Below are positions 1 to 11,488 of a stretch of DNA of 64,000 nucleotides, piece by piece. Position 1 is the stretch's first letter; each line of letters starts with the position of its first letter. Origin of the DNA: Bactericera cockerelli (lineage: Eukaryota > Arthropoda > Insecta > Hemiptera > Triozidae). The stretch lies in assembly GCA_024516035.1 (NCBI GenBank), contig CM044961.1, forward strand, positions 31,853,051 through 31,917,050. Direction: 5' to 3'. The translations under genes were made by a program, and so were the position numbers. Under the pieces are notes generated by a model, which was not told the origin of the DNA, ran no database searches, and saw only the letters and a program-made list of their open reading frames with translations.

Positions 1-56
1 AGAAGGAAGAAGAGGAGAAGGATGAGGAGGAAGAGGAGAAGGCGGTGGAGAATGGT
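1..56. repeat. GA/GAG-rich low-complexity tract
   Basis: AGGA/GAGG purine repeats at the window edge; no gene visible here. Confidence 0.7.
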
Positions 57-169
57 GGTTTGCGTCTTCAAACGAAAAGGGTGGACAGACACAGCTAAGA
101 ACAATGAGCTGAAGTTTACACTCGGAAGTCGGAACACGAGCTTCTGAAAAGGAGCTTTTCGGAAACCGT

Positions 170-232
170 CATATTTGAATGAATAAAACCCACATCATCA
201 TCCATGATGTGGGTTTTATTCATTCAAATATG
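170..232. repeat. Perfect 29-bp inverted repeat with 5-nt loop
   Basis: Arms 170-198 and 204-232 (start CATATTTGAATGAATAAAAC) pair without mismatch around CATCC. It abuts the 5S-SINE copy. Could be a MITE remnant or a foldback junction. Confidence 0.85.
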
Positions 233-425
233 GCAATGGCACGTAAATGCACCGGTTCTCGTAAGACCACAGCAGTTACGGAACGACCAGCGAGGTGAAG
301 ACTTCGTGACGTTGACATTCCGGTCGAACCCACGGTGAGGTTCATGTGAGTAGCAAGTTTGTGAGTTTCCTGCGAATGGAGGGTAACACCCCCGTCGTGA
401 TATGACCATGCAGTTCAATGCGACT
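233..425 (+). mobile_element. 5S-derived SINE, 5'-truncated copy
   Basis: Contains TGCACCGGTTCTCGTAAGAC, CAGCGAGGTGAAGACTTCGTGA, then the body GTGAGGTTCATGTGAGTAGC and tail GTTCAATGCGACTTTAACCC. Same organisation as the full copy at 18286-18572. Confidence 0.8.
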
Positions 426-448
426 TTAACCCCAAAAAATTAATCCAC

Positions 449-505
449 ATCAGTGAATCAATAAGGCGGCGAACTCGTAACCTGGAGGTCACTGGTTCGG
501 GCGAA
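449..505 (+). mobile_element. SINE-A head fragment
   Basis: GAATCAATAAGGCGGCGAAC, then TCGTAACCTGGAGGTCACTGG: A-box and anticodon region of the tRNA-derived SINE-A, with the B-box degraded. Confidence 0.6.
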
Positions 506-657
506 AGCACACGGCTAGCATACAGACAAACGTATTCAAATTTTGGCGATGTCAGGCTTTATTTTGGCTTTGAGACAACGGCGAGGAATAAAAAAAGTCC
601 AAAATCGACGTCTGGAAAAAAGACGGAAAAGAAAAAGAGAATTCACCACATTTTTAC

Positions 658-872
658 ATAATAATAACACTCTTTAGTGGAAGGTAACCACCAGGCGAGG
701 TTAATGCTCAAAGCATTATCTACCACCTAACACTCAGACTCTAATAATTGTAATGTGGTCACAAACTCAAATTAACGAGGAAAAATTCATTCACTGGGTG
801 GGATTCGAACCGACGGACCCCAACGCTACCTGGATTACCAGATTAGAGCGTTAACCACTTGACTTACATGTC
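658..872 (-). mobile_element. SINE-B copy
   Basis: The minus strand reads AAGTGGTTAACGCTCTAATC (A-box), a B-box GGTTCGAATCCCACC, then a body ending TTACCTTCCACTAAAGAGTG and a TTATTATTAT tail. Same family at 41686-41900, 6001-6474 and 21537-21962. Confidence 0.8.
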
Positions 873-875
873 AGA

Positions 876-1300
876 AACTGATTTGATTCTTGACAATAAA
901 CAAAGAACGGTTACCATGCGAGAGTGTTTTCAAACTTTTTTTCTCACCGGTGGTTCGAATCCGCCTCTGGTTTGTTTTTCCACTGCAATGCCCCCCCCCT
1001 GGGCCCCCCTCCTCCCCTTTCCATTCCCCCCTCCCTCCCATCTAGACCTGTAGGTACCCTACCCCACACCTGTCCATCCCATCCAACTCTTTTGATGTTT
1101 ATATTATTATTATTAGTTTTGCATGTTCACCTAGGAGCAAAGGCACAGGAGCATCATCCTTTGTGGGGCTCTTCAATCCCCAATTATTTTATTCAGAATT
1201 CCAGGAATTCGACTCCTCTTGTTGAGTACTTTTGCCAGGTATCAGTTCCTCCTGACAGTCTACAAATTTGTAAAAAAGTGAAAAATCTTATTGTTATTTT
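876..1300. other. No gene; C-rich tract then unique sequence
   Basis: C-rich and pyrimidine-rich 985-1090, otherwise unremarkable AT-rich DNA. The short frames here lack any recognisable domain. Confidence 0.4.
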
Positions 1301-1475
1301 AGGGCGGAATTAAGACGTTTTCGTAATACCTCTGTGGAACGATTTTGTCTATTCGATATGAATAGACAAAATCGAGTTCTTAAGTCATGACTAAGGACTG
1401 GTTTTTTCCATCTAGAGTATCTAGACTGTAGGCAAATCGCCATAGAGTATTACAAAAACGTTCTGAATTTGGAGT
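1301..1475. mobile_element. MITE-like element with internal hairpin
   Basis: The ends read GGGCGGAATTAAGACGTTTT and, inverted, AAAAACGTTCTGAATTTGG, with CGTAATACCTCTGTGG / CCATAGAGTATTACAA inside. A second hairpin, GATTTTGTCTATTC with its complement, is at 1342-1374. A related element is at 39128-39287. Confidence 0.65.
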
Positions 1476-2429
1476 TGAGGGAAAATACGTACTAATAGAC
1501 ATAAATAAAATATGCCTATTTCCTATTTTAGAAATGTCTTCTAAACAGAAGGACTTTTTGTCAATTATTTATTTAGGGTTCTAAGAAAACCCTTTATAAA
1601 TGTTCGAAAATAAAGGACTTTGCCATTATTTTTCAGGACTTCGTCCTTGTTTTTAGTTCGGTGATAAATAATTTTTGTTTTTCTCTCATTTCCATCAAGG
1701 TACATAATTTTACTCTACATAACTACTTATTCCAGCAACTCATTATATTTTTATATTAAATTATTGCCAGAAAACATTGTTCATTTCCAAAGAAATTATC
1801 TGGAATCGAATCTTAGATCTCCAAATAAAGAGGCCGTCAACAATTGTTCCGACATTCACTTTCACCCTTACCCATCCTAGTTAGTCTACTTAGACTAGGA
1901 ATTTTTTTATCTAAATATTGCGAAATAATCAACTCTTGCTGATTGACACTGGGAAGAGTATACTTTTTCTAGTTAGAATCTACTTTTCTAAGGAAATTTT
2001 GAATAGAAATCATCACTTGAAGCGTATAGTTTTTTTTATTACAGATAATATATTTCTGCCATTTGCAATCTAGAGGGCAAAGTACTCAGAATACTTGAGC
2101 AATTTCCTCTGGATTACAAGTGACATTTTTTGGAATAGGTATGCTCGTGCCTTTGGTTTTCCTGTATTTTGTTTACAAATGTTGCCACCTTTGTTTATGA
2201 ATCCCATTGTTTCTTCGGCCCAAGGTCTGTTTTAAAATAAACTTTTACTAAAATCACTCCTTACAGACTCGAACTAGGAATAGTCAACTCAAATTGGATA
2301 ATCAACTTGAACTGAGACATGTGAATCTCATCCTTTCTTTAATTTTCTAATATTTTTGAATCCTCTATCTTTCTCACCGTCCATCTCTTTTTATCTTTTC
2401 CTCTTTATTCTCTTCCTTTTTGTTTCAAA

Positions 2430-2430
<1 letters not shown>
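1476..2430. other. No gene seen; AT-rich DNA
   Basis: About 950 bp with no coding pattern and no repeat I recognise. Confidence 0.4.

Positions 2431-2483
<53 letters not shown>
2431..2483. repeat. (CT)n microsatellite
   Basis: About 25 uninterrupted CT dinucleotides. Confidence 0.95.
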
Positions 2484-2485
<2 letters not shown>

Positions 2486-3239
2486 TACTTATAGAGAAAT
2501 ATCTCTTTCACATGCTAATTTCTAATAATAATCTCTTTCATCTTTTCCAATAATTCGTGCCTACGGAATAATATAATCCAACAATTCCAAATTGGTTCCC
2601 CCTCTACATTTAATTTGTCTCTTTGAACTCTTTGCCTATCTCCTTTTCTTTCATTGTCTCTCTTTTCTATCGCTTTTCCTCTTATGTATGTTTTGAACTG
2701 TCCGTCTCAACTGTAAGAAATATCTTCAAGTATCGATGGAAATTCTTTCAAACTAGCAGCGTCAATAATTCGACACAAGAATTTCATCTTTTATAGGGGG
2801 TATATCCTTTTTTTCTATTGATGAAGTTCATCTGTCAAAAAAAAAAAAAAAAAAAATATGGAAACTTTTAAAATTAAATCACGTTCTCTGGGAAATATTC
2901 AAAGGAGAAACATGAAGCTAATTGGTCAAAGGCAGTTTCAATTTCATGAGAGCTCAATACACTGCTACCCATACAGAAATTGTGAATTTAGCTCGATTTT
3001 TATGTTGCGGATTAGTAACTAGAGGAGTCGGTGGTTCGGACATCTGGGAAATCCGTCTTGTGATGAACACAAAAATTATTTTAAAAATCGGAAAAGATAA
3101 CTCTTTATACCAGTAACTTAAGTAGGTGTATCAAGTCCCCTTTTCAACATGAAATTAAAATAAATCCTTTAATCTATTCCGAGCCTTTGGGATGGAAAAG
3201 GGAGCATCTGTAGACACAACTTTTGCACGTACAAATCCC

Positions 3240-3600
3240 TTCTTTTTTTTTCTCCCCTACTTTGACTTTCTCCTTCCATTCTCTCTCTCCCACTCTCATC
3301 TCTCTCTCTTTCTATTTCCGTTTTCACTTTCTTTGTGTCCACCATTCTTTCGGCAGTTTTGTCTCTCTTTCGACTTTGATTCCTTACCTCTCTCTCTCTT
3401 TATTTATTTATTTTTTATCTCTCTTTTTCTTTCTTTTTCTCTCTCTCTCTTTCTATTTCTTTCTCTGTCTCTATCTCCATGTACCTTGTCTTGTCTGCAT
3501 CCATGCTTCTCTCTCTCTCTCTCAAATTTCTCTATTCATCCTTTTCACTTTCTCTCCCCCTCCCCCACCCTCTCTCCTGTATCCCTTCCCCCCGCTATTT
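3240..3600. repeat. Pyrimidine-rich low-complexity tract
   Basis: CTCT/TTTC-rich. Two overlapping plus frames here are composition artefacts. Confidence 0.8.
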
Positions 3601-3735
3601 TTTTCTCCACTCAAAATAGCGCTTGTTTACCTCAGTGTAACATTTTCCCGTGATGCATAAACATGAGAGTAGCCAGTGGCGGCGCCGTGTCTAGACTGAC
3701 CTCTCTTTGGGAGGATGAGTCATCGATGTGAGATG

Positions 3736-3835
3736 ATTTTCCTTTGGGAAGCAGGGATTGTCAAGTCAAGTGGGTAAGGCGCTGGTCTAGTAATCCAGGT
3801 TCGAATTCCACCCAATGCTTGAATTTTTTATTATT
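3736..3835 (+). mobile_element. tRNA-derived SINE, SINE-B-related subfamily, copy 1
   Basis: GATTGTCAAGTCAAGTGGGT, AAGGCGCTGGTCTAGTAATC, then CAGGTTCGAATTCCACCCAA and a TTATTATTATTA tail. Near-identical to 4176-4280. Confidence 0.7.
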
Positions 3836-4124
3836 ATTATGAAATTATTTATTAGAAGTACATAATTATATACAAACGAATAAAAAAGGGTGGTGCGGAA
3901 GAGAATGCCGTTGGCATTAGCACCGCCCTTGATCAAGTTTTGTTTTGTTAATTTTAATTTCCATGTATGTATATATTCTATGTTATTTGTAAATAAAACT
4001 TGATCCAACATGTTTAATACCTAATAATAATAATAATAATGATAAAAATTAAAATACAAAATTGAATTTTTTTTATATAAACAGAAGAGAAAAAATAAAC
4101 AAAAATATATACAATACATATGTC

Positions 4125-4175
4125 CTAACCAAAGGGCGGGGTTATTGCCTATGGAAATCTCTTCCACCCAACCCT
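4125..4175 (+). repeat. Conserved repeat with GGGCGGGGTTATTGCC core
   Basis: TCCTAACCAAAGGGCGGGGT, then TATTGCCTATGGAAATCTCT and TCCACCCAACCC. The same block recurs at 6784-6842 (minus), 46255-46325 and partly at 53455-53495; probably the 3' end of one retroelement family. Confidence 0.6.
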
Positions 4176-4280
4176 TGAGATGATTTTCCTTTGGGGAGCA
4201 GGGATTGTCAAGTCAAGTGGGTAAAGCGCTGGTCTAGTAATCCAGGTTCGAATCCCACCCAATGCATGAATTTTTTATCA
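4176..4280 (+). mobile_element. tRNA-derived SINE, SINE-B-related subfamily, copy 2
   Basis: Same leading GATGATTTTCCTTTGGG(G)A and tRNA-like segment as 3736-3835, with the B-box GGTTCGAATCCCACCC better preserved. Confidence 0.7.
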
Positions 4281-4304
4281 TACAGGGTGATCGAAACCAC
4301 CCAG

Positions 4305-4605
4305 CCACTATCTCTCACTCACTTACTCTCTCTGCCTCTCTCTCTCTCCCCTGTTCTCTCTTACTTACTCTACATAAGGTTTATCTCTCCTCTCTTCACT
4401 TCTCTATTAACTGTAACTCTTTACTTCTCTACATAATGCCAATCTCTCTCTCACTAACTCTCTCTTTCTCTCTCTCCCCTGTTGTCTTTTACTTTCTGTA
4501 CGTATGTTTATCCCTCCTCTCTTCACTTCTCTTTTAACTGTAACTCTCTACTTCTCTACATAATGCCAATCTCTCTCACTCTCTCTCCCTCCCTCTCAAC
4601 ATATT
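4305..4605. repeat. Pyrimidine-rich tract with a 128-bp tandem duplication
   Basis: Blocks starting CCCCTGTT at 4348 and 4476 both run through CTCTCTTCACTTCTCT and TACTTCTCTACATAATGCCA, giving a 128-bp period in two copies. Confidence 0.8.
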
Positions 4606-4924
4606 ATTTCGAAACAAACACACACTCACTCTTAACCTCATTTTTCGCCGTAAAAACAACCAAATCCCGTTCCCAATCCTTATTGAAGACAAATCATGCC
4701 CCGAAACCAGCTGGTGTCGGATATTTTTCACAACATTCCAGATAATCATGCCCTTCCTCGGATCGTGAAGTCAGCACATGATATAAGTTCAGGAACAGGA
4801 GGAAGGGAAATAATATACAGGGTAGTACGAAATAAAATTCATGTTCAACTTTTCGCTGGCTGAAAGTACATGAAATGCATGGGAACTATGTTTTCCGTTA
4901 CCTTAACACTCTGCCGCGCTATAT

Positions 4925-4975
4925 CTTTCTTTGTATAGGCGTTCTTCACACCTCGGCCGAGGTGTTTGATTTCTA
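4925..4975. repeat. Repeat containing 18-bp perfect palindrome
   Basis: ACACCTCGGCCGAGGTGT at 4948-4965 inside a ~45-bp block (TCTTTCTTTGTATAGGCG...) that recurs at 50825-50873, where the palindrome is at 50850-50867. Confidence 0.7.
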
Positions 4976-5099
4976 GTTAAGTAATGATATTTTTAAAAAT
5001 AATAAATGTGTTTATTAATGTTATTGTATCACAATTTTAGTGGGTAGCGTAGATTTATAGGACTTTTCCGTATCTTGAATATTCCAATATGTTTTATTT

Positions 5100-5284
5100 T
5101 GTCTATGAATTCGCCACTGGTCGCTGCTGAGTGCTTACATTAGAGCAGCTAATCATTTTCCCAAGTATGAAAAGACCCCAAACATCCAAGTTTAGAGCAG
5201 AAAAACTCCTGCCCCGCTGAGGATCGAACCCAGGTCACCATACTTCCAATATCAAGCGAGCTAACTCACTCGGTCACGGTGACT
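5100..5284 (-). mobile_element. SINE-D copy
   Basis: The minus strand reads GTCACCGTGACCGAGTGAGT, then a B-box-like GGGTTCGATCCTCAGC and a body with CTTGGATGTTTGGGGTC. Matches 47328-47466. Confidence 0.65.
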
Positions 5285-5543
5285 ACTAGGGATGATCAGA
5301 GACGTAGCCCAATATTATTATGGTCTCAATTTTTTTTATCTCTATTTTTTAAATTAAGAGTTAGTTTGGCTCTTTCATGTATCTGCTACCTTTTTTTCTT
5401 CTTTTTTTTACCGTTGGGTTATTTTTACTGTTTTATTTTTGTAATACCTACATTGTCTTGCGTTACCAACCATTGAGTTGATCAAAAGTAAAATAAAAGA
5501 TTCGTTCGTTACCAAGCCAATTTTTTCAAGTTTTACGTAGGGA

Positions 5544-5581
5544 CCAGGCGGTAAAGTTGCTGTTGCAACTTTACCGCCTGG
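5544..5581. repeat. Perfect 17-bp inverted repeat (hairpin, 4-nt loop)
   Basis: CCAGGCGGTAAAGTTGC, TGTT, then the exact complement. High GC against its AT-rich surroundings. There is no T-run after it, so not a typical terminator. Confidence 0.9.
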
Positions 5582-5799
5582 CATCGTATTTGTACAAGAA
5601 TCGATCCTATATCTGTTCTAATACTAACAACCTACCTCCAAAAGGCCATATATGGATGTCCGGTCCCTCGTTAAAATTTTGATAACAACCACATGTGTGT
5701 TTTCGGTCCCAAAGAAAAACACAAAAACATCCACATATGGCCGTTCGGTAACGAACGTGTTAATTTGATAGAGATGGAACAATACATTCCTTACATTTT

Positions 5800-5992
5800 G
5801 AGATAAGTCTGGTTCTCGTAGGATAGCAGAAGTTAAGCAACGTCCAGTGAGGTGAAGACTTCGTGATGCTAACATTCCGTCCAACCCAGGCTGGGTGAGG
5901 GTACTGTGGGTCGCAGGCTTTCCTGTGAATGGAGGGTAACCAACCTGTCGTGATATGACCATGCAGTTGAAAGCGACGTTAAACCCAATTTA
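5800..5992 (+). mobile_element. 5S-derived SINE, 5'-truncated copy
   Basis: GGTTCTCGTAGGATAGCAGA, AAGTTAAGCAACGTCCAGTG, CAGGCTGGGTGAGGGTACTG, and the tail TTGAAAGCGACGTTAAACCC. It is followed directly by a TAATAATAATA tract that begins a SINE-B copy. Confidence 0.82.
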
Positions 5993-6000
5993 TAATAATA

Positions 6001-6474
6001 ATAGGTACTCTTTAATGGAAGGTAACCACCAGGCGATGTTAATGATCAAAGCATTTCCTACCACCTAACCTTCAGAGTCTTATTATTATGTGGTCACAAG
6101 CTCAAATTAATGAGGAAAAATTCATGCGCTGGGTGGGATTCGAATCAACGGATCCCTACGCTAGCAGGATTACCGTGTCTATCACATGTGATACCCAAAT
6201 AAGGAATCCGCTAAGCATGCAACTTTTGTTATATTGTCTATCACATTTGATAACCAGTCTCTAAGATAAGGATCATATCTGATAACCAGGTACCTAGAAA
6301 ACATAAGGTGTCTATCATACTCGTATATGATACCCATCGACCCCATGGTACGCAATGGGCTAATTGGTAGAATAGTAGTATAGTAGTGCTTTATTTAGAC
6401 TGTCGGCTCGAGACAGGAAGTCCCATTACGATTACCAGACTAGCGCGTTAAACACTTGACTACTAGTGCTTATT
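6001..6474 (-). mobile_element. SINE-B copy split by a 255-bp insertion
   Basis: 6001-6174 and 6430-6474 are the two halves of one SINE-B. The break carries the duplicated heptamer GATTACC at 6168-6174 and 6430-6436. Confidence 0.8.
6175..6429. mobile_element. 255-bp element nested in SINE-B, 7-bp TSD
   Basis: Contains repeated GTGTCTATCACA(T/C)...TGATACCCA motifs and ends AGACTGTCGGCTCGAGACAG, then GAAGTCCCATTAC. That end resembles sequence at 38285-38325 and, inverted, at 59545-59600, so it belongs to a dispersed family. Confidence 0.65.
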
Positions 6475-7263
6475 AAATTAAGAATATTTCTTAAAGTGGT
6501 ATTATTAATTTTAATGCTTATTAAACTATTTTTTAAATAATAATAATAATAGAAACAATATACCCTGTATGTATTGTGGAGGGAATAATATCAAGGCAGA
6601 GAGGAAATACTATTATAGGAGAGGAAATTAATATTTCATTGGACGTGACTAAAAAAAACCAAACGTTAAGTGAGATTGAAATATTGAGTTCAATATTTTT
6701 TTTGTGAAAGTTACAGAACGTCACAACATGATGTTCGTGGCTAGAGGATTGCGATACTTGTTTCTTTTCTAATTGCTCACAATACAAAAGGGTTGGGTGG
6801 AAGAGATTGCCATAGGCAATAACCCCGCCCTTTAGTTGGGACATAATTATTATGTGTGTGTGTGATGAGTATATTTTTTCCTCTCTATTGTTTATATTGT
6901 TTCCATTTTACTTACGAGAAATTTGTGTACGTTTTTGAAAAAAGAAAAAAATATTTGTTTACTCCGATTTCAATTTGTTTCATATTTCTGAGTGTTTCAC
7001 AACCTCCTGAGCAATTTTGGTTTTGTGTCTGTCTGTCGGTTAAAAACATTCCTTGTTACAGGCAAATCTCAGAAATAACTGTACAGATTTTGATGAAATT
7101 TTGTAAACATATAGGAGACGAACTTCGCACTATCGGTTCTGGGTGAAAGAGACCATGCACATGACCACTAACTTTTTACTTAAACGCTTATATCTCGTGA
7201 ACGGTAAAGCAGAGAAACATTAAACTTAAATAGTTCGGTATTGAGAGAACTTTTAATCATAAT

Positions 7264-7586
7264 AAAGGAGAGAGAGAGAGAGTTAACTAGAGATCTCGAT
7301 AGAGGTAGAGAGATATAGAAAGAAAGAAATAGAGAGAAAGAGAAAGAGAGAGAGAGGCAAGAGGGATAAAAAGAGAAAGACAGAGAGAAAAAAGGGATGG
7401 AGAGAGTGAGAGTAACAGTATAAATAGGGAGAAAGAGAGAGAGAGATAAAGATAGAGAAAGAGAGAGATGAAATAGAAATAGAGAGAGATGAAATAGAGG
7501 GAGAGAGAGAAAGAGTAACAATAAAAAAAGAGAGAGAAAGTTACCAATTGACAGGACGGAAAAGAAGGGAGCAAAGTATTAGGAGC

Positions 7587-7621
<35 letters not shown>

Positions 7622-7640
7622 AAGAAAAAGAGAAACATAC
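7264..7640. repeat. GA-rich low-complexity tract
   Basis: AGAGAG/AAAGAG repeats; minus-strand frames across it are composition artefacts. Confidence 0.85.
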
Positions 7641-7790
7641 AGCCGGGTCGCGATAGAGAGTCTCCAGCGTCGACTTTGCCAACATCAACCTAAAGTCGAT
7701 GTTGGTAACACGGGGTCGAAGTGAAGATTTTCAGTCGACGCTGGCTTGACGCTGGAGCAAGGCGAGAGGGGAAGTCCACGCTGGGAAAAA
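7640..7790. other. Short CpG-rich island-like segment
   Basis: CAGCCGGGTCGCGATAGAG ... CCAGCGTCGACTTTGCC ... GTCGACGCTGGCTTGACGCT. Its motifs (CCGGGTCGC, CCAGCGT) recur inverted at 10720-11030 (CCCAGCGTCCAC, GGCGACCCGGCTG). Function unknown; possibly a repeat family or promoter-like DNA. Confidence 0.35.
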
Positions 7791-8607
7791 GTAGAATTAT
7801 CCCCTCCACTTGTACTAACATTTCTGAAAACATCATATTACGATGGAAAACAACGAGTGCCAACGAGTAAAATGTCGAGCGCGGAAATTGGAATTGAGTC
7901 AATGAGATAATTTTCCTTAAAGTTGCGCCCCTTTTAAAATAATTTATGAAGAAAAAAAAAATCCTTTGAAAAAATTTAATTTGTGAAATTCCTGTTGTTT
8001 GAAACTCCTATTTTCCAACATGTCAGATTATCTTTCAGTCTCAGTGATGGTCTGTAGACTCGCAAAACGATTTATTTATTAATTTTTATTGTAACTTAAA
8101 ATAGTTCTGTTTTTTGTGATCCAATGCTTTGACTGATTTCTGGAGCTGGTATTTTACAAATGCCACTACCCCGGAGAGCATGAACAATTCTTGTGCAAGT
8201 GAGATCAGGAGTGTCAGAATATCTGAAAACATATCTTTACAAAAGTAGACCCCAGCTTTAAAAATTAATGTGATCTCTGAAGGAGTTCCACACTCCACAT
8301 GATACCTACTTTCAACCTATTTACATGTATTGGGCATCCAATCTAACACAGCTGCAACCTGAAGATCTTTGGTTGAAACCTATTCAAGGTTCCACCTTCC
8401 TCATACATATTGAACCTGACAATGATGATCCCGTATAAGTGAAAGTGACTCAAGTCTGATTCCTCAGTGAAAATTTTGTTGTGTTTCACGATAAACCATC
8501 CATTTCCTTAGATGAGTTCATCAGTTACAGTGTGCAATTATAGTTATAACATTTTCTGATAAAAGTCCATCAAGTTGACTGTTCTTAAGTTCCTTCATAA
8601 TTTCTAG

Positions 8608-8720
8608 GTTAAAGTGGGCTGGGTGAGGTTGATGTGGGTGACTCAGGCTGGGTGAGGTTAATGTGGATAACTGGTACTATTCCCAGTAAATGTAGGATAA
8701 AACCTCCATCATCACTACCT
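8608..8720 (+). mobile_element. 5S-SINE body fragments (two partial heads)
   Basis: GGGCTGGGTGAGGTTGATGT and CAGGCTGGGTGAGGTTAATG occur 30 bp apart, followed by a diverged body (AAATGTAGGATAAAACCTCC). No 5S head. Confidence 0.5.
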
Positions 8721-9014
8721 CAGATCAGGACCAAAGTTTCTCATGGATCTTGATTCAACCAGTCTATAATAAACTATAATAAAAAAAATTGGAAGTAAAA
8801 GTAGAAGAAGAAATAAATATTGCAAATTTTGACAGTTTTGAATTCTTGTGATAAGCACAATTTTTACTGCAGGTAATGTGTTGATTTTAATTTTTAAAAC
8901 AGTAGGTAGTTTATATTATTCAGGATTTGACTACTACCCGTAATCCAAAGATCCTGAGATCTATTTTTTTTTCTTTTATTCAAAAATAAATTGCTGTTCC
9001 CTCCAAAAATGTGA

Positions 9015-9115
9015 TTCCGGAGGTTAATGTGGGTATCAGGTTTGTGAGTTTCCTGAAAATGGAGTGTAAAGCCCCCATCATGATATGACCATGCATGTGA
9101 AATTAAACCCAAAAT
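9015..9115 (+). mobile_element. 5S-SINE 3' body fragment
   Basis: GAGGTTAATGTGGGTATCAG, TTTGTGAGTTTCCTGAAAAT, ATGATATGACCATGCATGTG and AAATTAAACCC. Diverged copy of the SINE tail. Confidence 0.6.
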
Positions 9116-9389
9116 TTTAAATAAAAAAAAAACTTTCTGGAAGCCCTGTTCTTAATCTTACAAAGTTTTGTCTTGAAAGTCATATACCTCTGTTCCATGA
9201 TTATTTAATTACCCTTATGTATAATATTTAGATATATAAATTTATCTTCATTCTACATAATTATTATATTCTGTTTGTTTCATGTTTTCTTTGACATACT
9301 TCTGCTTTCTATTTTTTTTGCCATGAAAATGGAAAAATATAAGACTGAAAATCAGAAATTGTGTTCTTATTTATTAATAATCTCAAGAA

Positions 9390-9560
9390 AAAATGTCATT
9401 TAGATAAGAAAACGTCACCCATCCATTTTTTATCCTTACTCCTCGTAGCTTAACCTTAACCGGATCCAAACGGAACTATGTGCAAAATTTCAGGTTTCTT
9501 GGTCAATTGGTGTGGATTTGTATAAAGAACATCCATACATAATTACATTCATACATACAG
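9390..9560 (-). repeat. Dispersed repeat, copy 1
   Basis: On the minus strand: ACCAAGAAACCTGAAATTTT, GCACATAGTTCCGTTTGGAT, then AATGACATTTTTTCTTGAGA. The 23100-23330 plus copy has ACGAAACCTGAAATTTTGAA, CATAGCTCCGTTTGG and AATGACATTTTTTCTCGAAA. Confidence 0.65.
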
Positions 9561-9907
9561 CCTTCTTTTATAGATAAAATACCAATAAAATAGGCTAACA
9601 TTTCAGTAATAATATGCCAATACTATTAGCTGGTATTAGAATTAGGAAACTAGTATATACAAATAAAATTAAACTACAGAATAAGTGAAATGGTAATAAG
9701 AAGAAAAGAAATAAATGAGACAATTTATAAAAAGAATTTATTTGTTTTTATATATTTTTTTAGGAGAGAACTTCAAAACATTGTTCTAATATGCTCATGT
9801 TAAGAATACTTTTTTTCTTTTTATTGCATACACAAACAGTAATATTGTTTTGTTTGTGTGTATGACTTGTATGCATGTAAACAAAGTTGACATATATGTA
9901 TACTTAA

Positions 9908-10033
9908 CACTTTCATGATGTCACAACTACTCAAACCTGCTTTACTAAATCTATGCTGAAACCAGGACTTGAACCACCAACTTCCACGGTTAGAAGTCTA
10001 CCACCTTATCAATCAAGGTACTGAGGTTGGTTA
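9908..10033 (-). mobile_element. SINE-A copy
   Basis: The minus strand reads CCAACCTCAGTACCTTGATT, GATAAGGTGGTAGACTTCTA, GGTTCAAGTCCTGG, then CAGCATAGATTTAGTAAAGC and the end TGTGACATCATGAAAGTG. Confidence 0.8.
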
Positions 10034-11367
10034 ACAGTTCTAAATCTATTCTAGTTAATAAGAGATGTTTCTAGATAAAGGTATTTAAAGGAACATAAAT
10101 ATTATTTAATAAGCACAGTGCCTTGTTCCCCAGACTTGGAAAGCATTTTTTATACTTTATAAATACACTTGAGATGTAAATAATATGTTGGTATTTAATC
10201 AGGTTGGTCAGTGATTATCAAGATCTTGTAGAATTGTTGAGAGGTTTGGGTTGATTTGGGAAGATAGTGGTTACAGCTGCTGGTTTTCACAGCTAAATCA
10301 GAAGGTTCACAAAGGTACATCTTCACCATTGATGAGTAGTTCTTCCTGTAGGTGTACAATGAATTCACAAGCAAAATTCATCAGACTTCACCTTTTGATA
10401 GTTGAATTATAAATGGCACACACACAGTGTCTCAGGGTGTATCAATAAATGACAGTATTGATATATTAGAATGAATTAGATGATTGGTTTAGTTTACTGG
10501 TATTGGAGCAAAGTGAGCTTGGCACCTTGACATGAGTTTTTTTTTCAATATCAATGAGAAAGATCTTGGTTGATTTTGATATTATTTTTAAATAATGGAA
10601 GAACCGATCGGTTTATTCGAATAATACTAGAATATTATTTTGATTACACAATATAAAATCAAACTACAGAATAAGTGAAATGGTAATTACAATAAAAATT
10701 TGTTCAACAACAAGACGGTATTAGAATGCGAGCGACAACAAAAGAACTGAAATGTACTGAAAATGGATTCAAACAAGCCTCAAACTTGATTTTGCGTTTC
10801 TCCAAAATGTAGACGCTAGGATTTCACCAACATGAGGTGGGCGAACGCAATTTAACAGGAAAGTAGGGGAAATGGTAGGGTCCAGCGTGTAGATTTTGCC
10901 AGCGTTAAGGTGCGCGCGCATCCCCATGTTGCGTTCTTTGGTCGAACGCAAGTTCATTTTAGGAAAGCCAAAATGTACATTTTAGCTCCCAGCGTCCACA
11001 TTTTGCGTTTGGGCGACCCGGCTGATAGTAAAAGCGAGGTAAGGAATGAAACGGAGCTGGAGAGAAGTTTAAGAAGCAGGCAAAAAATTGCCTGAAACTC
11101 AAAAACAAGACAGAAATCTCGATGATATATACTTCTTATGCTCCCCTCTACTCCAATCTCTTCCAATCTCTGTACTTCCCTCTCATACTAAATTTTCCTC
11201 TCTTTCTATATTTCTCTTCCTCCCCTCTCTCCTATGGGTTCAATTCCTCGCTACAGACCTAAAAAAGATTGCACCAGTTTGCCATGGATTTTAGAAACGA
11301 TGACAGTATATAAAGTAATAATGATTACATATTTTGACTTCTGGAGTGAAAGGGCTGGGGTTGGGGC

Positions 11368-11488
11368 TAAGGGCCGAATTATTATAAAACAGCATTAAGC
11401 CAAACTGTCACTCAAGTGTTTAAATTTCTTTCTTGAGTGCGTGTCTAGTTTATCTTTAATCCTGTTTTCATAATGTGGCTCTTAAAGA
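11368..11488. mobile_element. ~120-bp MITE
   Basis: Ends TAAGGGCCGAATTAT...AAAACAG and, inverted, CTGTTTTCATAATGTGGCTCTTA. Same terminal type at 13632-13831. Confidence 0.6.

Larger units (their letters stand above)
7900..9900. other. No gene established; AT-rich with SINE tail fragments
   Basis: Holds the 5S-SINE fragments listed separately and a repeat at 9390-9560 that resembles, inverted, 23100-23330. A minus frame at 8086-8298 has a hydrophobic stretch but no recognised family. Confidence 0.4.

Noticed and set aside
3192..3660. Two overlapping ~150-codon plus frames
   Set aside because: Pyrimidine tract; overlapping frames of the same composition, no motif.
8086..8298. 70-codon minus frame with a hydrophobic stretch
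   Set aside because: No family recognised, no flanking exon; too short to support.
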